Source of the DNA: Caldisericota bacterium
Lineage (GTDB): Bacteria > Caldisericota > Caldisericia > Cryosericales > Cryosericaceae
Assembly: GCA_022710025.1 (NCBI GenBank)
Contig: JAKLHS010000018.1
Span: 1 to 9,477 of the forward strand
Length of the DNA: 9,477 nt
Direction of reading: 5' to 3'
Shown: one piece after another, positions 1 to 7,927 of the stretch
How positions within the stretch are numbered: the first letter of the stretch is position 1
Layout: each line of letters opens with the position of its first letter
Notes under the pieces: model-generated
Databases searched by the model: none
The model's input: the letters and a program-made list of their open reading frames with translations, nothing else
Told to the model about the DNA's origin: nothing
Translations under genes and position numbers: made by a program

Positions 1-1668
1 TGCATTGTACGTGTTCTCATATACGCCGCGCAGCATGGATTGTACAACCCATGCGGTTGATGCAGGAACGACTCGCGTTGCAGCGAAGTTGTGACGTTCG
101 ATAACGGTCCCATTCTGAGTTTCTATCCTGCGAATAGGGTACGGTGTAATGCGCAGACCACCATTGGCAATGGTCGAGTATGCTTCCACCATCTCGAGCG
201 GCGTGACCTCGAAGCTGCCGATCGCGATCGACGTGTAGGGTTTGAGCGTCGAGGTCACGCCCATCTTGCGCGCGTAATAGATCACACGGTCCAATCCAGC
301 TCGCAATGCTGTTTTGGCCGCAACGATATTTGATGACTCCTTTATTGCATTTGCAATGCTGATCGGGCCGAACCACTGGTTGGTCCCGAGCCACTCGGGT
401 GGGCTCCAGCCTCCGAAGTCGGTTTCCTGGGACGTGACTATCTCGGACGGAAACGTTACTCCATTATCAATAGCAGCCGTGTAATCAAACAATTTGAATG
501 TGGAACCCGGCTGTCGGGCCGCAAGAACACGATTGTAATTGGTTTCGTCATAATTCGTTCCCCCGACCATGGCCAGGATGTACCCCGTTTTCGGATCGAC
601 GCTGACGAGCGCTGCCTGTGGCTGGAACACGCCAAGCGCATCACGGTCGCTCTCGACGAATACCTTATCCTTCTTGGCCTGATTCCAGACCTTTTGAACG
701 GCGGACATGGCTGCTTCCTGCAATTTTGGATCAATAGTCGTGTAAACGCGTAATCCACCCTGGTACAGCATTTCCGCCCCATACTGCTCTTGTACGATCG
801 ATTTCACGTAGTCGACAAACCAGCCGATACTGCCGTACGGAGACTTCATGCCGTTTTTCAGTGTAAGTTCCTCGGCATATGCGGCGTCGGCTTCTTCCTG
901 GGAGATGTAATGGTTGCGAACCATCTTTGCCAGCACCACATGCTGTCGTTCGCGCGCTTTCTCGAGATTGACATAGGGCGAGTACGCGGAAGGCGCCGGA
1001 AGAATGCCGATGATCATAGCCGATTGTGCGAGATCCAAGTCGCTGGCTGAAATCCCGAAGTATCCCAGCGAAGCAGCTTCGACCCCGTAGAGCCCGCTGC
1101 CGAAATATACGTAATTGAGGTACATCTCCAGGATCTCTTCTTTCGTATATTGCTCTTCCAGCCGGTATGCAACAATAATCTCCTTGATCTTCCTAGCAAT
1201 ATTGACATCGATATCATGCAAAATCGCTTGGCGCGCGAGCTGCTGTGTGAGCGTACTTGCACCTCTCACCCCACGGCCACGAAGCGGGTCGATGATCAGG
1301 GCTGTGACAAGTCCCCGGAAATCAATGGGCCCGTGACTGAAAAAGCGCTCGTCTTCCGAAGCAATGAGCGCTTTGATGGCTACCTCGGAGATCTGCGATA
1401 GCTGTTTGGGAAGACGATTTTCAGCAAAGTAGACGGACGAAAGAAGCTGATCATTGCGATCATAGATCTGGGATGCTTTTGGCGATTCTATGAATAGCGA
1501 ACCCGTCGGCGGGACCTGAGTGGAGTAGTGAGCAAACAGTAACGCGACAGTTCCACACCCTAGGATCGCCAGTGCCACGAGCACAATAAGGAACCAGCCG
1601 AGCATGGTTTTCAGATGCAGGCGCCTGCGTGGTTTCTGCTGTTGGACATCGACACGGGGTGGGGTCAT
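1..1668 (-). CDS. Class A penicillin-binding protein (PBP1A-type glycosyltransferase/transpeptidase), C-terminus cut by window edge
   Basis: Bifunctional peptidoglycan synthase: it polymerises glycan strands from lipid II and cross-links the stem peptides outside the membrane. The 556 codons in the window give a short basic cytoplasmic tail (PRRR), one membrane segment at about residues 22-46, then the GT51 glycosyltransferase domain. In that domain the catalytic Glu105 lies in EDERFFSH, followed by RGASTLTQQLAR at 135-146 and EEILEMYLNYVYFG at 177-190. The transpeptidase domain follows, with nucleophile Ser389 in GSTFK (SxxK, 388-392) and SSN (SxN) at 445-447. The third motif (KTG) should lie beyond the left edge, so the gene is partial, not broken. 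SxxK is followed by Leu where Pro is common. The ATG at 1668 is preceded by a strong GAGGAGG ribosome site 5 nt away. The hypothetical gene 93 bp upstream has the same strand and no promoter is evident between them, so they may be cotranscribed. Family assignment is secure; the exact paralogue name (ponA/mrcA/pbpF) is not. Confidence 0.96.
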   Translation of the reverse strand, partial: MTPPRVDVQQQKPRRRLHLKTMLGWFLIVLVALAILGCGTVALLFAHYSTQVPPTGSLFIESPKASQIYDRNDQLLSSVYFAENRLPKQLSQISEVAIKALIASEDERFFSHGPIDFRGLVTALIIDPLRGRGVRGASTLTQQLARQAILHDIDVNIARKIKEIIVAYRLEEQYTKEEILEMYLNYVYFGSGLYGVEAASLGYFGISASDLDLAQSAMIIGILPAPSAYSPYVNLEKARERQHVVLAKMVRNHYISQEEADAAYAEELTLKNGMKSPYGSIGWFVDYVKSIVQEQYGAEMLYQGGLRVYTTIDPKLQEAAMSAVQKVWNQAKKDKVFVESDRDALGVFQPQAALVSVDPKTGYILAMVGGTNYDETNYNRVLAARQPGSTFKLFDYTAAIDNGVTFPSEIVTSQETDFGGWSPPEWLGTNQWFGPISIANAIKESSNIVAAKTALRAGLDRVIYYARKMGVTSTLKPYTSIAIGSFEVTPLEMVEAYSTIANGGLRITPYPIRRIETQNGTVIERHNFAATRVVPASTAWVVQSMLRGVYENTYNA

Positions 1669-1761
1669 ATCTTCCTCCTCATCTTCCACGCGTTTCGTGG
1701 AGACGTGCTCTGGGTGAGACGACACCCGGCATATGAGCAGCAGGCTCAGGGATGTTCGAGC
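1669..1761 (-). other. Intercistronic spacer with three short hairpins upstream of the PBP gene
   Basis: The 93 bp between the hypothetical gene and the PBP gene contains three perfect short inverted repeats: TGAGC/GCTCA at 1734-1748, GGGTG/CACCC at 1712-1727 and TCCACG/CGTGGA at 1685-1701. None is followed by a T-run on the minus strand, so they do not look like intrinsic terminators. I see no convincing -35/-10 pair. They may shape mRNA processing or translation of the PBP gene, but short repeats like these can arise by chance. Confidence 0.3.
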
Positions 1762-2265
1762 CTATTGCGGTGATTTTAGCTTCTCCTTGCGAGCGGCAAA
1801 ATCTTGTGAGATGGTATCCAATCGTCTGCGGATTTCTTTGAGGGTTTCGCGTCTTCCAAGATCTTTGGGCGACTGGATGGCCGTTTCAAGTTCGTCGAGG
1901 TTATCGTAGATTCGAGTTTCGAGCTGGTAAATGCTGGACAGGTAAACAGTATCAAGAGAAGATTCCGAGAAGAAGGTCGTATCGCCGTATCCGAGAAATT
2001 CTACCTTGTCGCGCAGCTCGTTCATGGTTCGAAGGATTTTCGAGAGATCGTCGACAATGGATGTTTCGGCATCGTTGGCCTGTTCCATAACGTCCGCCAA
2101 GGCATCACGAAGATCGTCGATCTTGGCTACCATGACTTCGCGTACCGTTTTGTCGGCGATTCGCCGCTGGTCTGTGTCCTGATATCCCGTATACCCAGGG
2201 ATGCGAGCCGTCAGCGCTGCGAACCAGTCGCTCTGAGAACCCGCTGCATTGGCTTTCTCGTCCAT
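1762..2265 (-). CDS. Hypothetical 167-aa cytosolic helical/coiled-coil protein
   Basis: No enzyme family recognised. The protein has no signal peptide and no membrane segment. After a short variable N-terminus it has the motif IPGYTGYQD (residues 22-30) and a basic DQRRIADK stretch. A long charged helix follows (about 35-90), then a short break LGYGDTTFF (91-99), then a second long helix (about 104-162) rich in Glu, Arg, Leu and Asp. From memory, short conserved hypothetical proteins with a GYxGYxxxxxRRxADK start and a GYxxxFF break occur in several bacterial groups; that is recall, not a search. I chose the ATG at 2265 because AGAGGGGG lies just upstream and a clear promoter sits at 2304-2331. 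An open frame extends to 2463, but that extension runs through the promoter and has low-complexity, non-helical composition. It is probably the first gene of an operon with the PBP gene and is transcribed divergently from clpC. Confidence 0.82.
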   Translation of the reverse strand: MDEKANAAGSQSDWFAALTARIPGYTGYQDTDQRRIADKTVREVMVAKIDDLRDALADVMEQANDAETSIVDDLSKILRTMNELRDKVEFLGYGDTTFFSESSLDTVYLSSIYQLETRIYDNLDELETAIQSPKDLGRRETLKEIRRRLDTISQDFAARKEKLKSPQ

Positions 2266-2303
2266 TGCATCCCCCTCTGCCACCCCAAAAATCTCCGTCA
2301 CAG

Positions 2304-2331
2304 ATTTTACATGGGAGGGGAGACAAGTCAA
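2304..2331 (-). promoter_or_regulatory. Sigma70-type promoter for the hypothetical-PBP operon
   Basis: On the minus strand, TTGACT (2331-2326) and TAAAAT (2309-2304) are separated by 16 bp; each box matches the consensus at five of six positions. The predicted transcript would start near 2297, about 30 nt before the ATG at 2265. Confidence 0.65.
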
Positions 2332-2372
2332 ACGGCGGAGCCTGTGGGAAAAAGCCACAGTGAGCGTTTGAC
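2327..2372. promoter_or_regulatory. Nested inverted repeats between divergent promoters (possible shared operator)
   Basis: An outer perfect 8-bp inverted repeat, GTCAAACG (2327-2334) and CGTTTGAC (2365-2372), contains most of the -35 boxes of both divergent promoters. Inside it sits a perfect 6-bp dyad, CTGTGG-N7-CCACAG (2342-2360), lying between the two -35 boxes at nearly equal distance from each. This is a plausible site for a dimeric regulator acting on both operons. It does not match CIRCE, HAIR or a tandem CtsR operator. Confidence 0.45.
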
Positions 2373-2395
2373 GAACATGATCTGCTCGGTAAACT
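2368..2395 (+). promoter_or_regulatory. Probable sigma70-type promoter for clpC-lepA-hemW
   Basis: TTGACG (2368-2373) is followed after 16 bp by TAAACT (2390-2395). The -35 is strong (five of six) and the -10 moderate (four of six). Transcription would begin near 2402, leaving a leader of about 66 nt before clpC. Confidence 0.5.
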
Positions 2396-2420
2396 GATAT
2401 AGAGCATGTATGGAGGGAAT

Positions 2421-2451
2421 CCGGCGCCTTGGCACAATGCCGCAGAGCCGG
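2421..2451 (+). promoter_or_regulatory. Stem-loop in the clpC leader
   Basis: Nested complementary arms CCGGC (2421-2425) with GCCGG (2447-2451), and GGCA (2431-2434) with TGCC (2438-2441), could form a two-part hairpin within the predicted clpC 5' leader. It ends four bases before the GGAGG ribosome site at 2456-2460. There is no T-run, so it is not a classical terminator. Any role in translation control is inference. Confidence 0.35.
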
Positions 2452-2468
2452 GAACGGAGGCATGAGTC

Positions 2469-4940
2469 ATGAATTGGGCAAACCTGACAGAGCGCGCTCA
2501 GAAAGCGGTTTGGATGGCACAGGAGTCTGCCAGTTCTCTCGGCAACGACTTTCTGGACACCGACCATTTGCTGATCGGCCTCGCCAAGCTCGAGGAGGGC
2601 ATAGCATACGAGGCTATGATTGCTTCCGGCATAGACCTTCACAAGCTTGTAGAATACATATCGGATCAGGTGAGGGGGGTCAAGCATAACAATTTCCTCG
2701 GCAGGAACGACGAGATAATACTGACTCCGAGGGCCAAGAAAGTGCTGGACCTTGCCGAGCGCGAGGCAATCAACCTAGGTGACGGATATATCTCGACGGA
2801 ACACATCCTGCTCGCTATCGTTCATGAAGGGGGAGGCGTCGGGGTACGCAATCTCGAGGATGAAGGGGTCGACATTTCCAAACTTGTCAACACCATTCTC
2901 TCTTTGCGCGGGTCTGAACATACGACAGAGTCGACGCGCCCAAGCCACCAGGCGAAACAGAGAACGAAAACGCCGACGCTTGATCAGTACAGCAGAGATC
3001 TGACGGAGATGGCACGTCAGGGGAAGCTTGATCCCGTTATCGGTCGTGAGAAAGAAACAGAGCGTCTGCTTCAGATTCTGCTGCGACGGACGAAGAACAA
3101 CCCGGTTCTCATTGGGGATCCTGGGGTCGGCAAGACAGCCATCGTCGAGGGGCTGGCGCGCAAGATCGTTGCAGGCGATGTTCCGGAGCTGCTCAAAAAC
3201 AAGAGAGTCATCTCGTTGGACATACCGAGCCTTGTGGCGGGAACCAAGTACAGAGGCGAGTTCGAAGATCGGATGAAGAAATTTCTCGCGGAGATGAAAA
3301 CGGCAGGCAATACCGTGATCCTCTTCATTGATGAGCTGCACAATGTCGTAGGCGCAGGTTCCGCCGAGGGCAGCTCCATTGATGCGGCGAACATCCTGAA
3401 ACCGGCTCTTTCGCGGGGTGAGTTGCAGACGATTGGCGCAACGACATTGGGAGAGTATCACAAGTACATCGAGAAGGATTCCGCGCTTGAACGAAGGTTC
3501 CAGCCTATCGTCGTGAGCGAATCGACGGTTTCTGAGTCCGTGGAAATTCTAAAGGGTCTCCGAGACAAGTATGAGGCGCATCACCAGGTAACGATTACGG
3601 ATGCTGCGATCGATGCCGCAGTGAGACTGTCAGTAAAATACATCACAAGTCGATTCCTGCCGGACAAAGCCGTCGACCTCATTGATGAGGCAAGCGCCAA
3701 GGTAAGGCTTGCCTCGACCGTACCCAGCGAGGAGTCGCGCCAGTTGCAAGATGAGCTGGACAGAATCGAACGGGAGAAGGATGACGCCATCCGAAATCAG
3801 GAATTTGAGAAGGCAGCGGGACTGCGTGACCAGGAGCGTGAACTCCACGACAAAATCGAATCTATTAGGAGCAGCACCGTTGACGCGCCGGCTGCACGTG
3901 AAGCTGTTGTGACACCGGATGATATCCGGGCGGTCGTCGCGTTGTGGACGAATATTCCTGCAGAACGACTTGCAGAGGATGAGCGCACGAAGTTGCTGCA
4001 CCTTGAGGATGCGCTTCGCGAGAGAGTAATCGGACAAGATCATGCCGTAGGAGTACTTGCGGAGGCACTGAGAAGGTCGAGGGCGGGGTTGAAGCACCCT
4101 ACGAAACCCATCGGGTCTTTCCTGTTTCTGGGCCCGACAGGCGTCGGCAAGACCGAACTGGCTCGCGCGTTAGCTGAAAACCTTTTTGGCAGCGAATCTG
4201 CTCTGATCCGGCTGGACATGAGCGAGTACATGGAGAAATTCGCGGTCTCCCGTCTTGTGGGGGCGCCTCCCGGTTACGTCGGATACGAGGAAGGCGGCCA
4301 ACTGACAGAGGCAGTGAGACGGCGTCCGTTCAGTATCATCCTGTTTGATGAGATCGAGAAAGCTCACCCGGATGTGTTTGACATACTACTGCAGATCATG
4401 GATGATGGACGTCTGACGGATTCAAGCGGGAGGACAGTCGATTTTCGCAATGCCGTCATCATCATGACAAGTAATATAGGAGGAGGGTTCAACCGTATTG
4501 CTGGCCTGGGGTTCAAACTCCCCGGTGAAGCTGGCGAGACGGAGGCGCACACAGCTGTCATGATGGAAGAACTCAAGCATAGTTTCAAGCCTGAGTTCCT
4601 TAACAGAGTAGATGAAATAATTATCTTTAACCAGCTCGCACTGACGGATATCGAGAAGATCGTTACGATCATGCTGAGACGGGTGGCGACAGAGGTCGAG
4701 GAAGAAGGCATGCATCTGCAGTTTACTCCAGGACTGGTTTCCTATCTGGCCAGAAAGGGTTTCAGCACAGAGTACGGTGCGCGTCCACTACTCAGATTGA
4801 TTCAGCACGAGGTAGAAAACGAGCTTTCATACCGCATACTCGAAGGCGAGTTCAAGGAAGGCGATACTGTAACGGTGACGAGTGATGGCGAAAAAGTCTC
4901 TTTTGAGTCGACAAAGCGGGAAACTGTCCCGGCAGACTGA
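2469..4940 (+). CDS. clpC: ATP-dependent Clp protease ATP-binding subunit ClpC
   Basis: Hsp100/AAA+ unfoldase that forms a hexamer, unfolds proteins and feeds them to ClpP in the cytosol. The 823 residues show the full family layout: an N-terminal double Clp repeat (about 4-148); D1 ATPase with Walker A GDPGVGKT (216-223), Walker B VILFIDE (283-289), pore loop KYRG (260-263) and arginine finger ERRF (341-344); and a charged UVR-like coiled linker (about 425-465) typical of ClpC. D2 follows, with Walker A GPTGVGKT (555-562), Walker B IILFDE (623-628), pore loop GYVG (602-605) and FLNRVDE (710-716). GLGF at 679-682 sits where ClpA/ClpC carry the ClpP-docking loop, so partnership with ClpP is likely; no clpP is in the window. 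The length matches the family (about 810-850). The ATG at 2469 has GGAGG 8 nt upstream. The usual Firmicutes partners ctsR, mcsA and mcsB are absent here; instead lepA follows after 9 nt. Confidence 0.97.
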   Translation: MNWANLTERAQKAVWMAQESASSLGNDFLDTDHLLIGLAKLEEGIAYEAMIASGIDLHKLVEYISDQVRGVKHNNFLGRNDEIILTPRAKKVLDLAEREAINLGDGYISTEHILLAIVHEGGGVGVRNLEDEGVDISKLVNTILSLRGSEHTTESTRPSHQAKQRTKTPTLDQYSRDLTEMARQGKLDPVIGREKETERLLQILLRRTKNNPVLIGDPGVGKTAIVEGLARKIVAGDVPELLKNKRVISLDIPSLVAGTKYRGEFEDRMKKFLAEMKTAGNTVILFIDELHNVVGAGSAEGSSIDAANILKPALSRGELQTIGATTLGEYHKYIEKDSALERRFQPIVVSESTVSESVEILKGLRDKYEAHHQVTITDAAIDAAVRLSVKYITSRFLPDKAVDLIDEASAKVRLASTVPSEESRQLQDELDRIEREKDDAIRNQEFEKAAGLRDQERELHDKIESIRSSTVDAPAAREAVVTPDDIRAVVALWTNIPAERLAEDERTKLLHLEDALRERVIGQDHAVGVLAEALRRSRAGLKHPTKPIGSFLFLGPTGVGKTELARALAENLFGSESALIRLDMSEYMEKFAVSRLVGAPPGYVGYEEGGQLTEAVRRRPFSIILFDEIEKAHPDVFDILLQIMDDGRLTDSSGRTVDFRNAVIIMTSNIGGGFNRIAGLGFKLPGEAGETEAHTAVMMEELKHSFKPEFLNRVDEIIIFNQLALTDIEKIVTIMLRRVATEVEEEGMHLQFTPGLVSYLARKGFSTEYGARPLLRLIQHEVENELSYRILEGEFKEGDTVTVTSDGEKVSFESTKRETVPAD

Positions 4941-4949
4941 GCCGCGTCA

Positions 4950-6758
4950 ATGAATCCACATGGCATAAGAAACTTCTGTATCATCGCTCATATCGATCAC
5001 GGGAAGTCGACACTGGCGGACCGCTTCCTGGAAAGGGCCGGGTTTATCCTTAAAAACAAGGGAGACCAAGTTCTGGATCAGATGGATCTCGAGAAAGAAC
5101 GCGGCATCACGATCAAGGCTCACCCTATCCGCCTGAGTTACGCCGGCCGTGACGGAACTCCTCTCGTGCTCAACCTTATCGACACGCCGGGACACGTAGA
5201 CTTCAACTACGAAGTATCACGAAGCATAGCCGCATGCGAGGGGGCTGTGCTCGTCATAGACGCAACACAGGGAGTGGAGGCACAGACCGTAGCCAACACC
5301 TATCTTGCTCTCAATCACGATTTAACAATTATCACAGCCATCAATAAGATCGACTTGCCCAATGCTGATGTGCCGGAGACCCGGCGTGAGGTGGAGGAAA
5401 TCATCGGACTGGACGCTTCTCGTGCGGTTCTTGTGAGCGCGAAAACCGGGCAGGGTGTGGATGATCTCCTGCGCGTCATTGAGGAAACGATCCCGAGTCC
5501 TTCCGGCAATGCCGACGCTCCTCTCAAGTGTCTCGTTTTTGATTCTCATTTCGATACGTACAAGGGTGTCGTCGTGCACGTACGGGTATTCGAGGGCACT
5601 CTTCACAAGGGCGATCATATTCGCTTTATGGCGACCGGGAAGGAATTTGAGGTCGTGGAGGTCGGTTACTTCGAACTGGCCGCCGTCGTCACGGACGTGT
5701 TGAGCGCTGGCGAGGTTGGGTACTTCGCTGCGGTGATCAGGGAACCGTCCGAAGTGCATATCGGTGATACGGTAACGAGCGCGACAGATCCCACGGCCGA
5801 ACCGGTGCCGGGATATCGTCCGGTGTTGCCAATGGTCTTTGCCGGGCTGTACCCCATTGATGCAAATGACTATGAAGGATTGAAGTCTTCCCTGCAACGA
5901 CTTCAATTGAATGATGCTTCCCTCACGTATGAGCCGGAATCGTCGGGAGCCCTTGGGTTTGGGTTTCGATGTGGTTTTTCGGGACTGCTGCACCTTGAGG
6001 TGATTACGGAACGCCTGCAACGCGAATATGGGCAGGACATCATCGTGACAGTGCCGAACGTCCGATACCGCATCATCAAGCGCAACACCGGTGAGGAAGT
6101 CATGGCGGACAGCCCGTCGAAGTTTCCTTCCCTCGGTGAGATAGAACGCATCGAGGAGCCGTTCGTGCGAGCCGAGATCGTCATACCACATGAGGCTATA
6201 GGCGATGTCATGGAGCTTGTCAACAAGAGAAGAGGAACGTTCATCAACATGTCGTACCCGGAGAGTCGCCGGGCGGTGCTTCAATATGAGTTGCCTCTGT
6301 CCGAGATCATCACTGACTTCTTCGATCGGCTCAAATCCATTACCAAAGGGTATGGGACGCTCGATTATGAAGTGGCGGGATACCGTGTGGAACCACTTGC
6401 CAAGGTGGACGTGCTTGTCAATGGGACTCCGGTCGATGCCCTGTCCTTTGTATCATATGAGGACGATGTTCAGCACAGTGCAAGATCCATGCTTCGGCGA
6501 CTTCGGAAATACGTCCCGCGTCAGATGTACGAAGTTGCCCTGCAAGCCGCTATCGGAGGCAAGATTGTTGCTCGCGAGAATATCGTGCAGCTCCGTAAGG
6601 ATGTCCTGGCCAAATGCTACGGCGGGGACGTGTCCCGCAAGCGCAAGCTTCTGGAGAAGCAGAAAGAAGGCAAGAAGAAGATGAAGCAGATAGGAAAAGT
6701 CAGCATTCCTCAGGAAGCGTTTCTCTCGATTCTCAAGCGCGAGCCGGACGACGACTAA
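4950..6758 (+). CDS. lepA: Elongation factor 4 (LepA), ribosome-associated translational GTPase
   Basis: GTPase that binds stalled or mistranslocated ribosomes, promotes back-translocation and is also linked to initiation and 30S assembly. The 602 residues match the family length. All G motifs are intact: G1 AHIDHGKS (13-20), G2 RGITIK (51-56), G3 DTPGH (78-82), G4 NKID (132-135) and G5 SAK (163-165). The LepA signature GFGFRCGF (336-343) and the LepA-specific C-terminal domain (from about 480) are present, ending with the lysine-rich KEGKKKMKQIGKV segment and IPQEAFLSIL. The start ATG is 9 nt after the clpC stop and fits homologues (MN..IRNFCIIAHIDHG). No Shine-Dalgarno sequence is visible, so translation probably depends on coupling to clpC. 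hemW overlaps or abuts the 3' end, as in many Gram-positive genomes. Confidence 0.98.
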   Translation: MNPHGIRNFCIIAHIDHGKSTLADRFLERAGFILKNKGDQVLDQMDLEKERGITIKAHPIRLSYAGRDGTPLVLNLIDTPGHVDFNYEVSRSIAACEGAVLVIDATQGVEAQTVANTYLALNHDLTIITAINKIDLPNADVPETRREVEEIIGLDASRAVLVSAKTGQGVDDLLRVIEETIPSPSGNADAPLKCLVFDSHFDTYKGVVVHVRVFEGTLHKGDHIRFMATGKEFEVVEVGYFELAAVVTDVLSAGEVGYFAAVIREPSEVHIGDTVTSATDPTAEPVPGYRPVLPMVFAGLYPIDANDYEGLKSSLQRLQLNDASLTYEPESSGALGFGFRCGFSGLLHLEVITERLQREYGQDIIVTVPNVRYRIIKRNTGEEVMADSPSKFPSLGEIERIEEPFVRAEIVIPHEAIGDVMELVNKRRGTFINMSYPESRRAVLQYELPLSEIITDFFDRLKSITKGYGTLDYEVAGYRVEPLAKVDVLVNGTPVDALSFVSYEDDVQHSARSMLRRLRKYVPRQMYEVALQAAIGGKIVARENIVQLRKDVLAKCYGGDVSRKRKLLEKQKEGKKKMKQIGKVSIPQEAFLSILKREPDDD

Positions 6759-7896
6759 GCCTCTTGGCGTCTACATCCATATTCCATTCTGTCGCAGGCG
6801 GTGTGTTTACTGCGACTTCCTCTCCCACGGAGGCATGAACGACGTTCCTCAGTCATACCTGGACGCAGTGAAGGCAGAGTGGAACCTCTGGGCACCTCAT
6901 GTGAGTCGGCGGTATGAACTCCGGTCTGTCTATATCGGGGGTGGCACGCCTTCCCTTCTCAACGGAGCCCAGGTCTACTCAATACTGGCGTCGCTGGTGT
7001 CTGTGCTTCCAGTCTCGCAAGATTGCGAGATCACACTCGAAGGGAATCCCGACAGCCTGGATTTCACGACTGTCTGTCAATATGCCGAGGCAGGAGTCAA
7101 CAGAATCAGCATCGGAGTACAAAGTTTCAGCGACACGGCACTTGCCGTGTTGGGAAGGCTGCATACAGCCAACGAGGCGGACCGCGCCGTGAATGCCGTC
7201 CGGCAAGCTGGTATCAGGAACGTTTCCATCGATCTGATGTACGGTCTGCCAGGAAGCTCCGAAGACGACGAGCTGAGATCGCTCAGGCATGGCATCGCTC
7301 TTGCTCCTGAGCACATTTCCTGGTACAACCTGACCGTGGCGCCCGGGACGCCACTGGCATCGATGGTGGCTGCTGGAAGCATGACGATGCCCGATGATGA
7401 CAAGGTCCTGGATATCATGAGGCGCGGTTGGCAGTGCCTTGCGTCAGCAGGGTACCGTCACTATGAGGTCTCAAACTTTTGTCTTCGGGGGTACGCCTCG
7501 ATCCACAATGTGGGATACTGGACATACAAAGAGTACATCGGCCTCGGAGTAGGAGCTTCTGGTTTTCTGGAAGGCCGGCGCTGGACAAACGTGGGTGACT
7601 GGAAAGCATACAGGGACCGTCTTGAACGGCATGTTTTCCCTGTCGGCTCCGAGGAGCGGTTGAGCAAACGAGCTCGTGAAGGCGAATACGTCATGCTACG
7701 TATACGCATGCCATGTGTCGGCTTGTCATACGCCGACTTCCGGGATATGTTCGGGGAGGATGTTCATCAAGTTTTCGGGGATGCGTTGAATCGCCTGGCG
7801 GACGATGGGCTCATTACCATGCAACCAGACCGTGCAGTCTGTACTCAGCGTGGTCTGGAGCTCAACAACATCGTCGCGGAAGCGTTTATTGAGTAG
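6751..7896 (+). CDS. hemW: Radical SAM heme chaperone HemW; start codon non-canonical (ACG) or altered
   Basis: HemW is a HemN-like radical SAM protein that binds heme and is thought to deliver it to respiratory enzymes. With start at 6751 the protein is 381 aa, the usual length (about 375-380). It carries CRRRCVYCDF (C14, C18, C21) for the 4Fe-4S cluster; the residue after the last spacer is Phe, as in HemW, not the fourth Cys of true HemN. GGGTPS follows at 63-68, GVQSF at 122-126, YGLPG at 164-168 and the HemW heme-binding HNxxYW motif as HNVGYW at 252-257. The frame is open from 6694 but has no ATG, GTG or TTG before ATG 6835, which would remove the cysteines and has GGAGG only 1 nt upstream. 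ACG at 6751 gives a normal-looking N-terminus (TKPLGVYIHIPFC) overlapping lepA by 8 nt; ACG at 6748 is the alternative. The start is inference; the product is secure. It ends with tandem TAG codons. Confidence 0.9.
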   Translation, partial: TTKPLGVYIHIPFCRRRCVYCDFLSHGGMNDVPQSYLDAVKAEWNLWAPHVSRRYELRSVYIGGGTPSLLNGAQVYSILASLVSVLPVSQDCEITLEGNPDSLDFTTVCQYAEAGVNRISIGVQSFSDTALAVLGRLHTANEADRAVNAVRQAGIRNVSIDLMYGLPGSSEDDELRSLRHGIALAPEHISWYNLTVAPGTPLASMVAAGSMTMPDDDKVLDIMRRGWQCLASAGYRHYEVSNFCLRGYASIHNVGYWTYKEYIGLGVGASGFLEGRRWTNVGDWKAYRDRLERHVFPVGSEERLSKRAREGEYVMLRIRMPCVGLSYADFRDMFGEDVHQVFGDALNRLADDGLITMQPDRAVCTQRGLELNNIVAEAFIE

Positions 7897-7911
7897 TAGA
7901 CATGATCCGCC

Positions 7912-7927
7912 GGGAGAATCCCCTCCC
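7912..7927. terminator. Weak hairpin between convergent hemW and ychF
   Basis: GGGAG (7912-7916) pairs with CTCCC (7923-7927) across a 6-nt loop in the 30-bp gap between two convergent genes. The position suits a bidirectional terminator, but the stem is short and no T-run follows on either strand, so it is at best a weak or factor-assisted site. Confidence 0.25.

Noticed and set aside
2326..2373. CtsR operator for clpC (AGTCAAA and CGTCAAA heptads)
   Set aside because: CtsR binds tandem heptads spaced by 3 nt; these are inverted and 32 bp apart, and they are explained by the TTTGAC -35 boxes.
2266..2463. Longer N-terminus for the hypothetical protein (start at 2463)
   Set aside because: The extension crosses both divergent promoters and its composition differs from the rest; ATG 2265 has a better ribosome site.
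2775..3461. 228-codon antisense open frame across clpC
   Set aside because: Same reason: shadow of a highly conserved coding region with no start signals.
5322..6284. 320-codon antisense open frame across lepA
   Set aside because: It is fully inside a strongly conserved gene, has no promoter or ribosome site, and its translation looks like no protein; long antisense frames are common opposite GC-rich genes.
6735..6775. Programmed +1 frameshift fusing LepA to HemW
   Set aside because: HemW is in the +1 frame, but GAC TAA G offers no slippery re-pairing and no stimulatory element is visible; LepA also ends at its normal length.
6835..7896. hemW starting at ATG 6835
   Set aside because: This would delete the 4Fe-4S cysteines and the first barrel strand, and GGAGG is only 1 nt from the ATG, too close to serve it.
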